Assembly (NCBI GenBank): GCA_937990185.1
Contig: CALKBI010000001.1
Location: 22,083-86,082 of the forward strand
DNA length: 64,000 nucleotides
Direction of reading: 5' to 3'
From: an uncultured Neomegalonema sp.
GTDB taxonomy: Bacteria > Pseudomonadota > Alphaproteobacteria > Rhodobacterales > Rhodobacteraceae
The translations under genes and the position numbers were made by a program. Numbering within the stretch: position 1 is the first letter of the stretch; each line of letters starts with the position of its first letter. This document shows positions 44,353 to 54,318 of the stretch, in pieces. Below the pieces are notes generated by a model. That model searched no databases. It saw nothing but the letters and a program-made list of their open reading frames with translations, and was not told the origin of the DNA.

Positions 44353-44401
44353 TGTGTTTCCCTGTTGCTTGCAGGGGAAGGGATAGAGGGATTCTTTCCA
44401 T

Positions 44402-44435
44402 AAAAAAAGCCGCTCTCCTTTTCAGGAGAACGGCT
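44402..44435 (-). terminator. Intrinsic terminator of the phasin gene
   Basis: On the minus strand AGCCGTTCTCCT pairs with AGGAGAGCGGCT around a 4-base loop and is followed by seven T. It lies 55 bp after the phasin stop. Confidence 0.88.
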
Positions 44436-44490
44436 ATCTATTGCTGACGCGAAGAAAAGGGAGGGGTTTCGCGCGTCAGATATAGAGTTC

Positions 44491-44958
44491 TTAAGCAGCA
44501 GTTTTCATGGCTGAGTCGGTCATTTCGCGAATTTCCGTTACGCCTTCGGTGAAGCGGGCGCGGATGATTGCGAAAGCGTCTTCGTTTGCTTTGCGAGCGG
44601 ATTCGGACAGGTCGGTGAAGACTGCAACGCCTTTTTCGAACTGAGCTTTCGCTGCTTCCATGCGTTGTTCAGCGTTTTCAGCTGAGATCGGCGCTGTGGA
44701 AGCCTCTTTCATGACTTCAGTCATCTCGGTGATGCTGGTTTGCATGACTTCGACCTGTTTTTTGAACAGGGACTGATATCCTTCAGCCGCAACGCGGTTC
44801 GCATCGACAAATGCCTGGACGTTTTTCTTTTGAGCTTCGGTCATAGCTTCTGTGTCGAAACCGGGAACCTGAGCACCTTCAAACATCTTCGTCATGTCAG
44901 CGCTTTTCATCATTTCGACGTAGGTGTTTGGATCGAACCAGTTCTTTTCGGTGCTCAT
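44491..44958 (-). CDS. Phasin-family protein
   Basis: The 155-residue helical protein has the phasin pattern: NWFDPNTYVEMMKSADMTKMF, VQAFVDANRVAAEGYQSLFKKQVEVMQTSI and a long amphipathic Ala/Glu-rich helix to the end. The start at MSTEK is chosen for its GGAG at 6-base spacing. Phasins coat polyhydroxyalkanoate granules. No synthase or depolymerase is in the window, but a thiolase is. Confidence 0.85.
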   Translation of the reverse strand: MSTEKNWFDPNTYVEMMKSADMTKMFEGAQVPGFDTEAMTEAQKKNVQAFVDANRVAAEGYQSLFKKQVEVMQTSITEMTEVMKEASTAPISAENAEQRMEAAKAQFEKGVAVFTDLSESARKANEDAFAIIRARFTEGVTEIREMTDSAMKTAA

Positions 44959-45070
44959 TGGATGCTCCATCGGTGAAATTTGGTGAAGGCTCTTTGCCTC
45001 TAGATGGAGCATATATGCTGCATTGCAACAAAAACGTCAAGAGAAGTTTGTGTGCGGTGCAGCATTTTTT

Positions 45071-45937
45071 CTACGTACGGAGTTCTCGACTCCGGTTTGC
45101 TGCGGCTTTTACGGTTTTTCGCATGAGCGAGGTAAGTCCAGATTCATTGTTCATTAACTCTACCAAGCCTGCTTCTGTCGTTCCTTTAGGGCTTGTGACA
45201 TTGATTCGAAGCGTTTCGGCTGTCTCAGATGAAGCTCCAGCGAGGGCTGCTGCTCCGATAATCGTCTGCCGTGCCAGAGCCAATGCCAGTTCAGGGGCTA
45301 GCCCCTCTGCTTCAGCGGCGGCGGTTAGAGCCTCAATCATATGAAACACATATGCCGGGCCAGATCCGGACACGCCAGTTACCGCATCCATTTGGTCTTC
45401 GTTGTCGAGCCACACAGAAACTCCCACTGAGTCCGTGAGGGCCGTCGCAAGGGCTTTGTCATCCGGGGAACATGCTGCGTTAGAAATCAGTGCGGATGCG
45501 CCTGCACCAACAGCAGCAGGCGTGTTTGGCATCACACGGACAATGGATGTTTCCGCGCTTAACAGTTGTTCAAAATAAGCGAGGGGTTTTCCCGCTGCGA
45601 TGGAAATATACAGCGTATCTGTACCTGCCATGCCTGCGACGGTTGGCAGGGCTGTATCCATCATTTGCGGTTTAACGGCTAACATAACGGCACGCGGTGA
45701 AGGACCGTCATACTTGCCATTGGTCAGGAGTGTCAGACCGTCAATCGCTTTGAGAGCGTCACTTGGATAGGGATCAAGGATGATGGTTGCATGAGGGTCT
45801 AACCCGTTGGCCAACCACCCATCCAACAATGCACTGCCCATCTTCCCGCATCCGAGTAATAGGAATGGCCGTTCAGCATTGAAAACAGAGAGATCAGTGG
45901 AACTGATGGCTTGTTGGTCCGAAGTTGAGGCGGTCAA
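45071..45937 (-). CDS. proC: Pyrroline-5-carboxylate reductase
   Basis: The 288-residue protein has the NAD(P)-binding LLLGCGKMGSALLDGWL (about 27-43) and the C-terminal dimer motif DAVTGVSGSGPAYVFHMIEAL with RINVTSPKGTTEAGL. It makes proline from pyrroline-5-carboxylate. Its start overlaps the YbjN-like gene by 44 bp, an arrangement seen in other alphaproteobacteria. Confidence 0.94.
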   Translation of the reverse strand: MTASTSDQQAISSTDLSVFNAERPFLLLGCGKMGSALLDGWLANGLDPHATIILDPYPSDALKAIDGLTLLTNGKYDGPSPRAVMLAVKPQMMDTALPTVAGMAGTDTLYISIAAGKPLAYFEQLLSAETSIVRVMPNTPAAVGAGASALISNAACSPDDKALATALTDSVGVSVWLDNEDQMDAVTGVSGSGPAYVFHMIEALTAAAEAEGLAPELALALARQTIIGAAALAGASSETAETLRINVTSPKGTTEAGLVELMNNESGLTSLMRKTVKAAANRSRELRT

Positions 45938-46391
45938 GAGCAGTCTCCGCGTTGATTTCTGCCCATGCTACGCAGTGGAACGCCGGGAACAATAGCATAT
46001 CGCATGTTCCGACCGCCGACCGCATCGCCTCGATCAAATCCAGATCGCATGGGCTGCGCGATGCAGCCATGGACACCCAGTCTTTGTAAGTGCCATGATC
46101 TTCCTTGATACGCAATTCTAGCAACCCACGATGAAAGTTGCGATTCAGGCTATCTGCTAGTTTAGAAACTTCGATCCAGCGTTCGCGGGGCGGGGCCAAC
46201 GCAAAAACACAGCTAATCTCGATGCTGTCATGGTCGGGCAATGTTCTGAGCGTCAGATCATAATCGCTCCAATCGCCCGCTACGCGCAGAGTTATAGACC
46301 CGTCAGGGTTATGATTTGAAAGACGCCAGCCATAGTCCTGTGTCGCGCGCTCAACGCTCTCAACCAATAATGGCGATGACAGGTCGGGCAT
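45894..46391 (-). CDS. YbjN domain-containing protein
   Basis: The 165 residues start at MPDLSSP because AGGAGGG lies five bases before that ATG; a longer reading from 46421 has no such site. The YbjN/type III chaperone-like fold is suggested by IEISCVFALAPPRERWIEVSKLADSLNRNFHRG. Function unknown; coupled to proC. Confidence 0.8.
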   Translation of the reverse strand: MPDLSSPLLVESVERATQDYGWRLSNHNPDGSITLRVAGDWSDYDLTLRTLPDHDSIEISCVFALAPPRERWIEVSKLADSLNRNFHRGLLELRIKEDHGTYKDWVSMAASRSPCDLDLIEAMRSAVGTCDMLLFPAFHCVAWAEINAETALDRLNFGPTSHQFH

Positions 46392-46613
46392 CTGTGCCCT
46401 CCTGCTTACTCCGGTATCCATGCCTGCTCATCCTGCTCTGTCGATCTCGTTTAACGGATCGTTGTTATGAGCAGACGATGTGGTAAATAATCTATTAAAT
46501 CAAGAGGTAATAACCATTTGTGAATGTAGTTTGCTAAATTATTAACGTAGGTGTACTGATCACAAGGTGTGAAAAAGGTTAGTATTGCCGAAAAATACTG
46601 TCCCGGCGTCGAC

Positions 46614-46856
46614 TCAGCTTTTTGATTCGAGCGCTGCGAGTCGGGCTTTGAGAGCTTCGTTTTCTTCACGCGCTTTTTGCGCCATCGCACGAACAGCGTC
46701 GAATTCCTCGCGGGTGACAAGATCCATATCGGCCAAAAGGCGTTCGACACGGCCCCGTACTGCGGTTTCGGCCTCGTCTTTGACGCCCTTTGCCATGCCT
46801 GCGGCGTTGGTCATCAATTTCGAGATATCGTCGAAGATGCGGTTATTGGTCTGCAT
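46614..46856 (-). CDS. ubiK: Ubiquinone biosynthesis accessory factor UbiK family
   Basis: The 80-residue protein starts at MQTNNRIFDDISKLMTNAAG, the family opening (also called BMFP or YqiC). A C-terminal coiled coil (REEFDAVRAMAQKAREENEALKARL) supports trimer formation. The longer upstream reading lacks family similarity. Confidence 0.88.
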   Translation of the reverse strand: MQTNNRIFDDISKLMTNAAGMAKGVKDEAETAVRGRVERLLADMDLVTREEFDAVRAMAQKAREENEALKARLAALESKS

Positions 46857-46971
46857 GTCTCTATCCTTGTTTGTTATCTTTATGTGGGAGAGGCACGACG
46901 CAGCGCAAGGTACAGCTTGGCGCACCAGCAAAATTATACGTCAGATTATTGGCTTTTATCGTGCTCTTTAC

Positions 46972-48132
46972 TCAGAGCAATTTTCCGATCCGGCCAATCG
47001 CGGCTTCGATATTTTCTAATGAATTGGCATAACTGAACCGCAAAAACCCGTCGCCATTCACGCCAAAGCTGGTTCCGGCAATCGTCGCGACGCCTGCCTC
47101 TTCCAGAAGGCGGGTTTGCATTGTCTTTGCGTCAATGCCCGTGCCTTCGATATTCGGGAAGGCATAGAAAGCACCGGCAGCGTCGGCACAGCGAAAACCG
47201 GGCAGGTCATTGAGCATCTTCACAATGGCAACACGGCGTTCGTCAAAGGCTTTCATCATTACATCGACTGCATCCTGTGGGCCTTCTAGCGCTGCGATAC
47301 CCGCATATTGCGTGGCGGCATTTACGCAGGAATGGGCGTTCACGCAGAAGCGTTCGGCCAAATCGATTAGCTTACCGGGCCAAACCGCATAGCCAAGCCG
47401 CCAGCCGGTCATCGCATAGGTCTTTGACCAACCGTCCAAAACAATCAGACGGTCCCGAATTTCCGGATAAGCAAGAAACGAGACATGCTCACGCCCGCCA
47501 TAGAGCATACGGCTGTAAATCTCATCCGACATGATGGCTACATCTGGCCAATCGGCCAGCCCTGCAATCAGCTTTTCAACTTCCGATTTCGGGGTGACAC
47601 CGCCCGTCGGGTTGCCCGGGGAGTTCACGATAATGAGCCGTGTCTTTGCGGTAATTTGGTTTAAGACTTCATCGGCGCTGAAACCAAAATCGCGGTCTTC
47701 ATGCAATGTCATCGGGATCGGGGTTGCACCGGAATATTCGATCATCGAGCGATAGATTGGAAAACCGGGATCGGGGTAGATGATCTCCGTTCCCGGTGAA
47801 CCAAACATCAGGATCGAGAAAAACATTGTGGGCTTTCCGCCCGGCATGATCGTGATGTTTTCAGGGGACACCTCGACTCCGCGCCGTTTGGCAATATCGG
47901 CACATACCGCTTCGCGCAGGGGCAAAATGCCTTTCGCGGGGGTGTACCCATGATGCCCATCGCGCAGCGCTTTGATCCCCGCCTCAACAATATGATCAGG
48001 CGTCGGGAAATCCGGCTGACCGATACCAAGGTTGATAATGTCTTTGCCTTCTCGCTGTAGTTCAGCAGCGCGAGCAAGGACGGAAAAGGCACTCTCTGTA
48101 CCAAGACGCGAGACGGCATCGGTCGGGATCAT
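46972..48132 (-). CDS. Pyridoxal-phosphate aminotransferase, class I/II (aspartate aminotransferase-like)
   Basis: The 386 residues include LGIGQPDFPTPDHI, VNSPGNPTGGV, the cofactor-binding MSDEIY and the Schiff-base lysine K237 in DGWSKTYAMTGWRLGYAVWP. This fold-type I group includes aspartate, alanine and aromatic aminotransferases; substrate not determinable. Confidence 0.9.
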   Translation of the reverse strand: MIPTDAVSRLGTESAFSVLARAAELQREGKDIINLGIGQPDFPTPDHIVEAGIKALRDGHHGYTPAKGILPLREAVCADIAKRRGVEVSPENITIMPGGKPTMFFSILMFGSPGTEIIYPDPGFPIYRSMIEYSGATPIPMTLHEDRDFGFSADEVLNQITAKTRLIIVNSPGNPTGGVTPKSEVEKLIAGLADWPDVAIMSDEIYSRMLYGGREHVSFLAYPEIRDRLIVLDGWSKTYAMTGWRLGYAVWPGKLIDLAERFCVNAHSCVNAATQYAGIAALEGPQDAVDVMMKAFDERRVAIVKMLNDLPGFRCADAAGAFYAFPNIEGTGIDAKTMQTRLLEEAGVATIAGTSFGVNGDGFLRFSYANSLENIEAAIGRIGKLL

Positions 48133-48162
48133 ATTCAGTCGCTCCGGTTGTTCGGGCTTACC

Positions 48163-48627
48163 TTAGCTTGCTGCTTTCAACCGCACCAGTGCTGTATCAA
48201 GGGCTTGCAGGAAGCGTGAGCGATCTTCTTTCTTAAACGCCGACGGTCCGCCCATTTGATCCCCGCCGACACGCAGCTCTGCCATCAGGTTTCGTGTTGC
48301 GACCGCAGAGCCGATGGAGTCTTTGGTGAAAGGCTTGCCCGTCGGCGCGAGCACCGTGGCATCCGCATTCACGCCGCGCTCCGCCAGCAGAATATCGGCG
48401 GTGATAATCACTGATTTCGCATTCGCACGCTCGGCAATCCAATCATCGGCGGCATCAGGATCAGCAGGAACCACAACCCGCTGAATCAACGGATGATCAG
48501 GGATGCGGATACCGCCATTGGATACCACCGTTACCGGAGTTTCGTGCCGGAAGGCGACTTTGTAGATTTCTTCCTTTACCGGACAAGCATCGGCATCGAC
48601 GAGAATATGCGGGGTGTTTTCGCTCAT
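48163..48627 (-). CDS. YaiI/YqxD family (UPF0178) protein
   Basis: The 154-residue protein starts at MSENTPHILVDADACPVKEEIY. VDADACPVK, VVSNGGIRIPDHP and VITADILLAERGVNADATVL are characteristic of this PIN-like family. The conserved aspartates suggest a metal-dependent nuclease fold, but no activity is established. Confidence 0.88.
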   Translation of the reverse strand: MSENTPHILVDADACPVKEEIYKVAFRHETPVTVVSNGGIRIPDHPLIQRVVVPADPDAADDWIAERANAKSVIITADILLAERGVNADATVLAPTGKPFTKDSIGSAVATRNLMAELRVGGDQMGGPSAFKKEDRSRFLQALDTALVRLKAAS

Positions 48628-48747
48628 GCCTCTACCTGTCACTCCCAATACAAACGGGCAAGCCGTTTTCCGGTGATAGGAAGTTGAATTGGAGGAAAAT
48701 CACTTCAGTCCTATCGTTAGGCAAGCAATGCGAAGGGAACGCCGTTT

Positions 48748-49536
48748 ATGTCCGGTACGATCAAACGTTTTTCGATTCGATCCGCAGCAACCGCGCTCGC
48801 TTGTTTGCTGACGCTGAATTCTGCGATTGGCAATAGCATCGCGAATTGTAACGCGGATGCGATGCTGGTCTTCGATGCCTCGGCGTCCATGGCAGGTGTT
48901 GGTAATAGCGTGCTGTCAGTGCCCCGCATTGAAGAGGCGCGGGATGCGGTTCGGGAATCGATGCCGGATATCGCGCCCTTTAGACGGGTTGGGCTGGTGG
49001 TCTATGGTCCCGGTCCCGGAGGAACGTGTGACAATATCGACCTGCGTCTCTTGCCGCTCCCGAACGCAGCAACGCAGATTATTGCAGAAGTTGATGCTAT
49101 CGAGCCGGATGGAGGCACGCCGCTGACCAATGCCGTGCAGGATGCAGCAAACCTGTTGCAAGGCACGGGTAAACCCGGTGTTGTGGTGCTCGTCACGGAT
49201 GGTGCGGATACGTGCGATGGGCAACCTTGTGCTTTGGCTTCCAGCTTGGCGCGAACCAATGTCACCGTGCATGTGATCGGGTTTAGGCTTCCCTTTGATA
49301 CGCTCGCGTTTTCAGACCACACAACCTATGTCGAGAAAAGCGAACTGACGGCGAATGAGCGAAAGCGCCTGCATACCGAGATCAGGTGTTTGGCGGATAG
49401 CACCGGCGGCCAATTTGTTACGGCTGACTCGACTGAAGACCTCGTGACGGCAATGTACGAAGTGATGATCTGCCCAATTATTGGAGAGATTCCAGCACAT
49501 AGAGCACCGGATTACTCTCCATGGAAATGGTCGTAG
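48748..49536 (+). CDS. Secreted von Willebrand factor A protein
   Basis: The 262-residue protein has a signal peptide (about 1-32), then a vWA domain with an intact metal site DASASM (about 44-49) and downstream [17 protein letters not shown] and [11 protein letters not shown]. There is no C-terminal anchor, so it should be periplasmic or extracellular. It is not linked to a MoxR gene, unlike the vWA pair at 4.6-6.5 kb. The 3' end overlaps the uvrC 3' end by 25 bp (convergent). Confidence 0.82.
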   Translation: MSGTIKRFSIRSAATALACLLTLNSAIGNSIANCNADAMLVFDASASMAGVGNSVLSVPRIEEARDAVRESMPDIAPFRRVGLVVYGPGPGGTCDNIDLRLLPLPNAATQIIAEVDAIEPDGGTPLTNAVQDAANLLQGTGKPGVVVLVTDGADTCDGQPCALASSLARTNVTVHVIGFRLPFDTLAFSDHTTYVEKSELTANERKRLHTEIRCLADSTGGQFVTADSTEDLVTAMYEVMICPIIGEIPAHRAPDYSPWKWS

Positions 49537-51470
49537 ACTTTTTGAGCCATGGCTTTTGAGACGCCTTCGACTGCCGCTAGATCGGTTACACCGGCGCGGC
49601 TGACGGCTTTGGCCGAGCCGAAATGTGCCAGCAATGCGCGTTTTCGGGCGGGGCCGACGCCGCCGATTTCGTCCAGCGGATTGACCATCTGAGACTTGGC
49701 GCGTTTGGCCCTGTGTGTGCCGATGGCAAAGCGGTGGGCTTCGTCGCGCAGGCGTTGCAGGAAATAGAGCGTCGGGTCCCGGTGTGGCAGTGCCTTTGGT
49801 CGATGGCCGTGGCGGTAGAACATTTCTTTGCCTGCGTCGCGTTCTTGTCCTTTGGCAACCGCGACAACGGCCACATCTTCCACACCAAGCTCGCCCAGTG
49901 TTTCGAGTGTCGCGGTTAATTGCCCTTGGCCCCCGTCAATTAAAACCAGATCAGGCCAGTTTCCCTTTTCGCGGTCCGGGTCTTCTTTCATAAGCCTCGA
50001 AAACCGCCGGGTCAGGACTTCGCGCATCATGCCGAAATCATCACCGGGGGTTAGGTCTGTGCCTTTGATGTTGAATTTACGGTACTGGTTCTTTTGGAGG
50101 CCATCCGGTCCCGAAACGATCATCGCGCCGACCGCATCTGTGCCCATGATATGTGAGTTATCGTAAACTTCGATCCGGGAGGGGCGATCATTCAGGTCAA
50201 AGGCATCAACCAATCCGTCGAGCAGCCTTCCTTGTGCCGCTGAATCCGCCATGCGCCGCGCGAGGGCTTCGCGGGCATTTCGCGAGGCATCGGCAACCAA
50301 TTCGCGCTTTTCACCCCGTGCGGGCATTGCTAGCGTGATTTTATGACCTGCGGCCTCTGTCAAAGCAGCTTGGAGTAAGTCGATTTCTCCGGGTTCGTGG
50401 GAGAGCAGGATTGATTTAGCGGGGGGACGCGTATCATAGAACTGCCCGAGAAAGGCCGCCAGAACTTCTGCTTCATCTGCATCGGATGCCAGCCTTGGGA
50501 AATAAGCTTTATTGCCCCAATTCTGCCCGCCCCGGAAAAAGAACACCTGCACACATGCCTGTCCGTTTTCCATGTGTAGAGCAACCACATCGGCCTCGTC
50601 TACGCCGCGCGGGTTCACGCCCTGATGGGACTGGACCTGTGTGAGCGCCTTGATCCGATCCCGAAAGATAGCGGCGCGTTCGTAATCCATATCTGCCGCT
50701 GCCGTGTTCATTTCCGCAGCGAGGCGCTCTTGCACTGACGTTGATTTACCCTCGAGAAAATCGAAGGCTTCGTCAGACAACTCTTTGTATTCTTCCGGCG
50801 AGATATAATCGACGCAGGGCGCGCAGCATCGTTTGATTTGATAGAGCAAACAGGGGCGTGTTCGTCCATCGAATGTGGAATCGTTACAAGAGCGCAGAAG
50901 GAAAGCCTTTTGCAGGTGATTGAGGGTACGGTTTACTGACCCAGCCGATGCAAAAGGTCCGAAATACCGCCCATCAACTGATTTCGCCCCGCGATGTTTT
51001 CGCAGTCGCGGGAAATCATGGCCGCCTTCGATCAGGATATACGGAAACGATTTATCGTCTCGCAGCAGCACGTTGTAACGCGGCTTCAGACGTTTAATCA
51101 GATTGCTTTCGAGCAATAAGGCTTCGGTTTCCGTGCGCGTGACAACAGCGACCAGCGATGCCGCGTTAGAAATCATGCGTTGGATGCGTGTTGTGTGGCC
51201 TTCGTACCGGGTGTAGCTGGCGACACGGTTGCGGAGTGAGCGCGCTTTGCCGACGTAGAGCACCTCTCCTTTTGCATCGAGCATCCGGTATACGCCGGGA
51301 CCATCGGGCAAACGCGAAAGATAAGATTTGATGACATCCGGCCCAGTCTCGCGCGCCGCCGGATTTGTGGGCGCATCTATTTCATAGGCCGTGCCTTCCT
51401 CTTCAAAGCCAATCGGTGAAGATGGCTCTGGCAAAGAGGGTGCGTGGTCGGGACGGCGCGCTTTTGTCAT
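49512..51470 (-). CDS. uvrC: Excinuclease ABC subunit C
   Basis: The 652-residue protein has the GIY-YIG nuclease domain ([20 protein letters not shown]), a cysteine cluster [21 protein letters not shown], a UVR segment ([17 protein letters not shown]), an RNase H-like half ([29 protein letters not shown]) and C-terminal helix-hairpin-helix motifs. An about 40-residue acidic N-terminal extension precedes the GIY-YIG domain. It incises damaged DNA in nucleotide excision repair. Confidence 0.96.
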   Translation of the reverse strand: MTKARRPDHAPSLPEPSSPIGFEEEGTAYEIDAPTNPAARETGPDVIKSYLSRLPDGPGVYRMLDAKGEVLYVGKARSLRNRVASYTRYEGHTTRIQRMISNAASLVAVVTRTETEALLLESNLIKRLKPRYNVLLRDDKSFPYILIEGGHDFPRLRKHRGAKSVDGRYFGPFASAGSVNRTLNHLQKAFLLRSCNDSTFDGRTRPCLLYQIKRCCAPCVDYISPEEYKELSDEAFDFLEGKSTSVQERLAAEMNTAAADMDYERAAIFRDRIKALTQVQSHQGVNPRGVDEADVVALHMENGQACVQVFFFRGGQNWGNKAYFPRLASDADEAEVLAAFLGQFYDTRPPAKSILLSHEPGEIDLLQAALTEAAGHKITLAMPARGEKRELVADASRNAREALARRMADSAAQGRLLDGLVDAFDLNDRPSRIEVYDNSHIMGTDAVGAMIVSGPDGLQKNQYRKFNIKGTDLTPGDDFGMMREVLTRRFSRLMKEDPDREKGNWPDLVLIDGGQGQLTATLETLGELGVEDVAVVAVAKGQERDAGKEMFYRHGHRPKALPHRDPTLYFLQRLRDEAHRFAIGTHRAKRAKSQMVNPLDEIGGVGPARKRALLAHFGSAKAVSRAGVTDLAAVEGVSKAMAQKVYDHFHGE

Positions 51471-51667
51471 GCGCCCTTTATAGAGTGTGTTGCGTCGGAG
51501 CTGAATTAGAATTCAAAGCAATTTACCCCGTGGGTTCAGAGGGGTTTTATGGATGGCCAAAAAGACAGTTAAACTGTATCAAAATAAGTACAATTTATAG
51601 ATCTATATCCTGATTTTCTCAACGTTTGAGGGTGTTAGCAGTCGATGTTACCCCCATCCCATTTGCT

Positions 51668-51676
51668 TGTGGATAA
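51668..51676 (-). promoter_or_regulatory. Perfect DnaA box
   Basis: TGTGGATAA is the reverse complement of TTATCCACA, a full match to the strong DnaA-binding consensus TTATNCACA. A one-mismatch copy, TTATGCATA, lies about 80 bp further on. Confidence 0.5.
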
Positions 51677-51799
51677 CCCTGTTGGAAACATGAGAGAGAA
51701 AAGCGTCTTACATGAGAAAATCTAGGCTATTGGCGATTTGCCTAAAAATTATGCATATATGATAACATGCTGTTTTTAATATATTATATTTCAACAAAT

Positions 51800-51858
51800 G
51801 AATCGAGAAAATGTTAAAAAGCAATTAATTCTGATTCTTGTTGTGAAATCCACGAGTC
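51800..51858. promoter_or_regulatory. CtrA box flanked by three GANTC (CcrM) sites
   Basis: TTAA-AAAGCAA-TTAA (51814-51828) is a full match to the CtrA consensus TTAA-N7-TTAA. GAATC (51800-51804), GATTC (51833-51837) and GAGTC (51854-51858) are GANTC methylation sites packed into 59 bp. Confidence 0.5.
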
Positions 51859-51941
51859 AAGAATGTTTGTGCAAAACTTTTCTAAATTACCCTTGTGTTT
51901 GCATTAGTCCTACGAAGAACAGCTAAGCGGCTACCGCCACG

Positions 51942-52154
51942 TCAGGATTTGCATGTGCAAACATCAGCGCGGGCTGTGTAAGCTCCACAATCTTCGCATT
52001 TAACGTAGTCTTCACCCTTGAGTTTTTGGCGTACGGTATCGCGCGCCCGTTCTTCTTCACGGGTCATTTTTGTATCGGCAGCGCGCCCAACAATGCGGAA
52101 TGCCATCAGCGCACCAATGACAATCCCACCTGTGATAAGAATTTTCATCAACAT
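51942..52154 (-). CDS. Small membrane-anchored protein with a zinc-ribbon-like tail
   Basis: The 70-residue protein has an N-terminal helix (about 3-20), a charged linker and a C-terminal CEDCGAYTARADVCTCKS that could bind zinc. It starts 6 bp after the S49 peptidase stop, so the two are co-transcribed. Function unknown; the pairing with a protease gene may be meaningful. Confidence 0.65.
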   Translation of the reverse strand: MLMKILITGGIVIGALMAFRIVGRAADTKMTREEERARDTVRQKLKGEDYVKCEDCGAYTARADVCTCKS

Positions 52155-52160
52155 GGCGTC

Positions 52161-53036
52161 TTACTTTCCGTAGCGTGCCCACAATGCCCGTTCTTCGACA
52201 GCTTCTAATGCTGCTGTCGCCGCACCGGCTCCGGCGGATTCTGCGGCCTCGAAGGTTAATGCCGCGTTAGTTCCGCCGGTTAGCTTTGATAATAGCCCAG
52301 GTTTTTTAGGGCTAAATTCGCGGATTGCTGTTTCCTCGCCAAAGCGATCTTTTAGTATCGGCACAGCATGGCCTACGGCGTCAGCGATGCCGACATCGAC
52401 TGCTTTCTGACCTACCCAAACATCCCCTTGGAAGTAATCGATTTTTTCATCGAGGCGATCCCTGCGTGATCCTTTGACCCATGCAATAAACCGCTCATGG
52501 ATTGCTTGGAGGATCGTGTCGAGGCGTGCGGCGTCTTCCGGTTTTTCTTCAAGGAACGGGTCCATAAGGGATTTGCTGTTCCCGGCTGTGTGAACTCTGC
52601 GTTTTACGCCGATTTTCTCAATCGCATCAACAGCGCCAAAGCTGGCCGAGATAACGCCGATGGAGCCAATAACCGTGTATTCATCGACAAAAATCTCGTC
52701 CGCAGCGCAGGCCAGTAAATATCCACCGGAGGCCGCGATATCTTCGCAGAAAGCAAGAACCGGAATCTCTTTTTCATCCGCGAGCCGCCGGATTTGTCGG
52801 GCGATCAACCCACTTTGCGACGGGGAACCACCAGGTGAGTTGATAATCAGCGCGACGGCTTTCACCCGTTTCGATGCGAACGCAGCATCAATCGATTTTT
52901 CCAACGGTGCGTGCGAGATCGTCTGCGAGAACCGGCCACCCGTGCCGATGGCACCATACAATCTAATGACCGAAACTTGTGGTCCGCGTTTGAACCAGTT
53001 TATCGGATTCCACTTACTTTTTTTCATAGGATGCAC
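52161..53036 (-). CDS. S49-family serine peptidase (SppA/SohB-like)
   Basis: The 291 residues form a single S49 domain. The catalytic serine is S103 in EDIAASGGYLLACAADEI, and the likely general base is K155 in AGNSKSLMDPF. INSPGGSPSQS forms the oxyanion strand. No signal peptide is obvious; the N-terminus is basic (KKSKWNPINWFKRG), which suggests a peripheral inner-membrane or cytoplasmic enzyme. The C-terminal tail is Ala-rich. Confidence 0.88.
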   Translation of the reverse strand: MHPMKKSKWNPINWFKRGPQVSVIRLYGAIGTGGRFSQTISHAPLEKSIDAAFASKRVKAVALIINSPGGSPSQSGLIARQIRRLADEKEIPVLAFCEDIAASGGYLLACAADEIFVDEYTVIGSIGVISASFGAVDAIEKIGVKRRVHTAGNSKSLMDPFLEEKPEDAARLDTILQAIHERFIAWVKGSRRDRLDEKIDYFQGDVWVGQKAVDVGIADAVGHAVPILKDRFGEETAIREFSPKKPGLLSKLTGGTNAALTFEAAESAGAGAATAALEAVEERALWARYGK

Positions 53037-53069
53037 GTAAGGGAAGCCGTCGAGTAGAACAAGGCCCGC

Positions 53070-53543
53070 TCATATATCTTGTGTAATAATCGCGATGTCC
53101 TCTGCGTTTAAATTCAAACCTGCAAGCTCAGCATAGAGGGCAATCAACGTCTCGGCATCTGTATGAGAGTTTTGTAGAGCAAGGCTTGCCAGATGATCCA
53201 TTTGCATCCGTTCTAATGCTTGTTCTGTTTGCCCTATCTCGCTGCGAGCACGCTCGCTCAATGCTAGTGCAATGTTTTCAATGCCTGATTTAAGAGATCT
53301 TCGCAGCGTACGAAGAGGTGTAATCGCCGCAGTTTGCCACGCATGAGAGAATGTAATGGCTTCCTTCATGACGGTCGCAGAAATAGATCGCCCCTCCGCG
53401 CCGCACCAGAGACACCAGAGCAGCAGAGGCACATCTGCGCCATCCCGATCTTGCAGCCTCAGGAATGCTTTGCGCGCAACCTCGCGGCTATAAATTGAAA
53501 GGGCAAATGCCCAAAAGTGTTCTGCCGCTTTCTTCTCTGTCAT
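53070..53543 (-). CDS. TIGR02444-family (DUF2390) protein
   Basis: The 157-residue helical protein opens FWAFALSIYSREVARKAFLRLQDR and contains VPLLLWCLWCG, the family hallmark. I use the internal ATG for MTEKKAAEHF, because the longer reading overlaps the divergent DUF465 gene. Function unknown. Confidence 0.82.
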   Translation of the reverse strand: MTEKKAAEHFWAFALSIYSREVARKAFLRLQDRDGADVPLLLWCLWCGAEGRSISATVMKEAITFSHAWQTAAITPLRTLRRSLKSGIENIALALSERARSEIGQTEQALERMQMDHLASLALQNSHTDAETLIALYAELAGLNLNAEDIAIITQDI

Positions 53544-53602
53544 GCCTCGGTTATAACGCGGTCTTTCAGCGCAAGAACCCTCTTTGATACTCGGATAGCA
53601 GA

Positions 53603-53812
53603 ATGAACGAAAATCATAATAGGGCTGATATAGAGGCGCGTTATCAAATGCTGCGAGAAGAACACCGGGCACTTGATGATGAAATTTCCGGTGGCGCGCT
53701 TGGGCCAATCCGTGATCAACTCGCTCTTTCCCGGATGAAAAGACGAAAACTGGCGCTGAAAGACGAGATTGAGCGGCTCTATGACCTGCTTCACCCCGAC
53801 ATTATTGCCTAA
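53603..53812 (+). CDS. DUF465 (YdcH-like) small protein
   Basis: The 69-residue coiled-coil protein has [19 protein letters not shown] and [16 protein letters not shown] sequence (here [19 protein letters not shown]). Such proteins are frequent next to purE in alphaproteobacteria. Function unknown. Confidence 0.82.
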   Translation: MNENHNRADIEARYQMLREEHRALDDEISGGALGPIRDQLALSRMKRRKLALKDEIERLYDLLHPDIIA

Positions 53813-53826
53813 GAGGGACGAAACCT

Positions 53827-54318
53827 GTGACGAACACAAACACGCCTCTTGTGGGGATCGTGATGGGGAGCCAATCAGACTGGCCCACCATGAAAACGGC
53901 TGCGGAAATGCTGAATGAGCTTGGTGTGCCGCATGAAACGAAGATCGTTTCGGCACATCGAACGCCGGATAGAATGTTTGCTTATGCGGAAAGCGCCGCA
54001 GAGCGTGGCTTGCGTGTCATTATTGCCGGTGCAGGTGGAGCTGCGCATCTGCCGGGAATGATTGCGGCGAAGACCATTGTGCCGGTGCTTGGGGTTCCGG
54101 TGCAGAGCCGCGCGCTTTCAGGTTTGGATAGCCTGCTTTCTATTGTGCAGATGCCCAAGGGTGTTCCTGTTGGAACACTTGCAATTGGCGAAGCGGGAGC
54201 AGGGAATGCGGGTTTGCTCGCGGCTCAGATTATTGCGATGACTGATCCGGTCCTTGCAGAGCGTCTGTCAGAATGGCGCGAAGCACAAAGTGCATCGGTT
54301 GCTGAGATGCCGGTATGA
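53827..54318 (+). CDS. purE: N5-carboxyaminoimidazole ribonucleotide mutase
   Basis: The 163-residue protein starts at a GTG with GAGGG upstream. [36 protein letters not shown] and [19 protein letters not shown] are PurE class I motifs. It converts N5-CAIR to CAIR in purine synthesis. It overlaps purK by 4 bp. Confidence 0.95.
   Translation: MTNTNTPLVGIVMGSQSDWPTMKTAAEMLNELGVPHETKIVSAHRTPDRMFAYAESAAERGLRVIIAGAGGAAHLPGMIAAKTIVPVLGVPVQSRALSGLDSLLSIVQMPKGVPVGTLAIGEAGAGNAGLLAAQIIAMTDPVLAERLSEWREAQSASVAEMPV

Larger units (their letters stand above)
51471..51941. other. 471-bp AT-rich gap upstream of uvrC
   Basis: No reading frame of note, RNA gene or terminator is seen. The part from about 51580 to 51880 is strongly AT-rich, with ATATATTATATTT-like runs near 51780. 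It contains a cluster of cell-cycle and replication motifs listed as separate entries. Confidence 0.7.

Noticed and set aside
46451..46750. 99-residue minus-strand frame near ubiK
   Set aside because: It overlaps the well-supported UbiK family gene in another frame and has no recognisable features.
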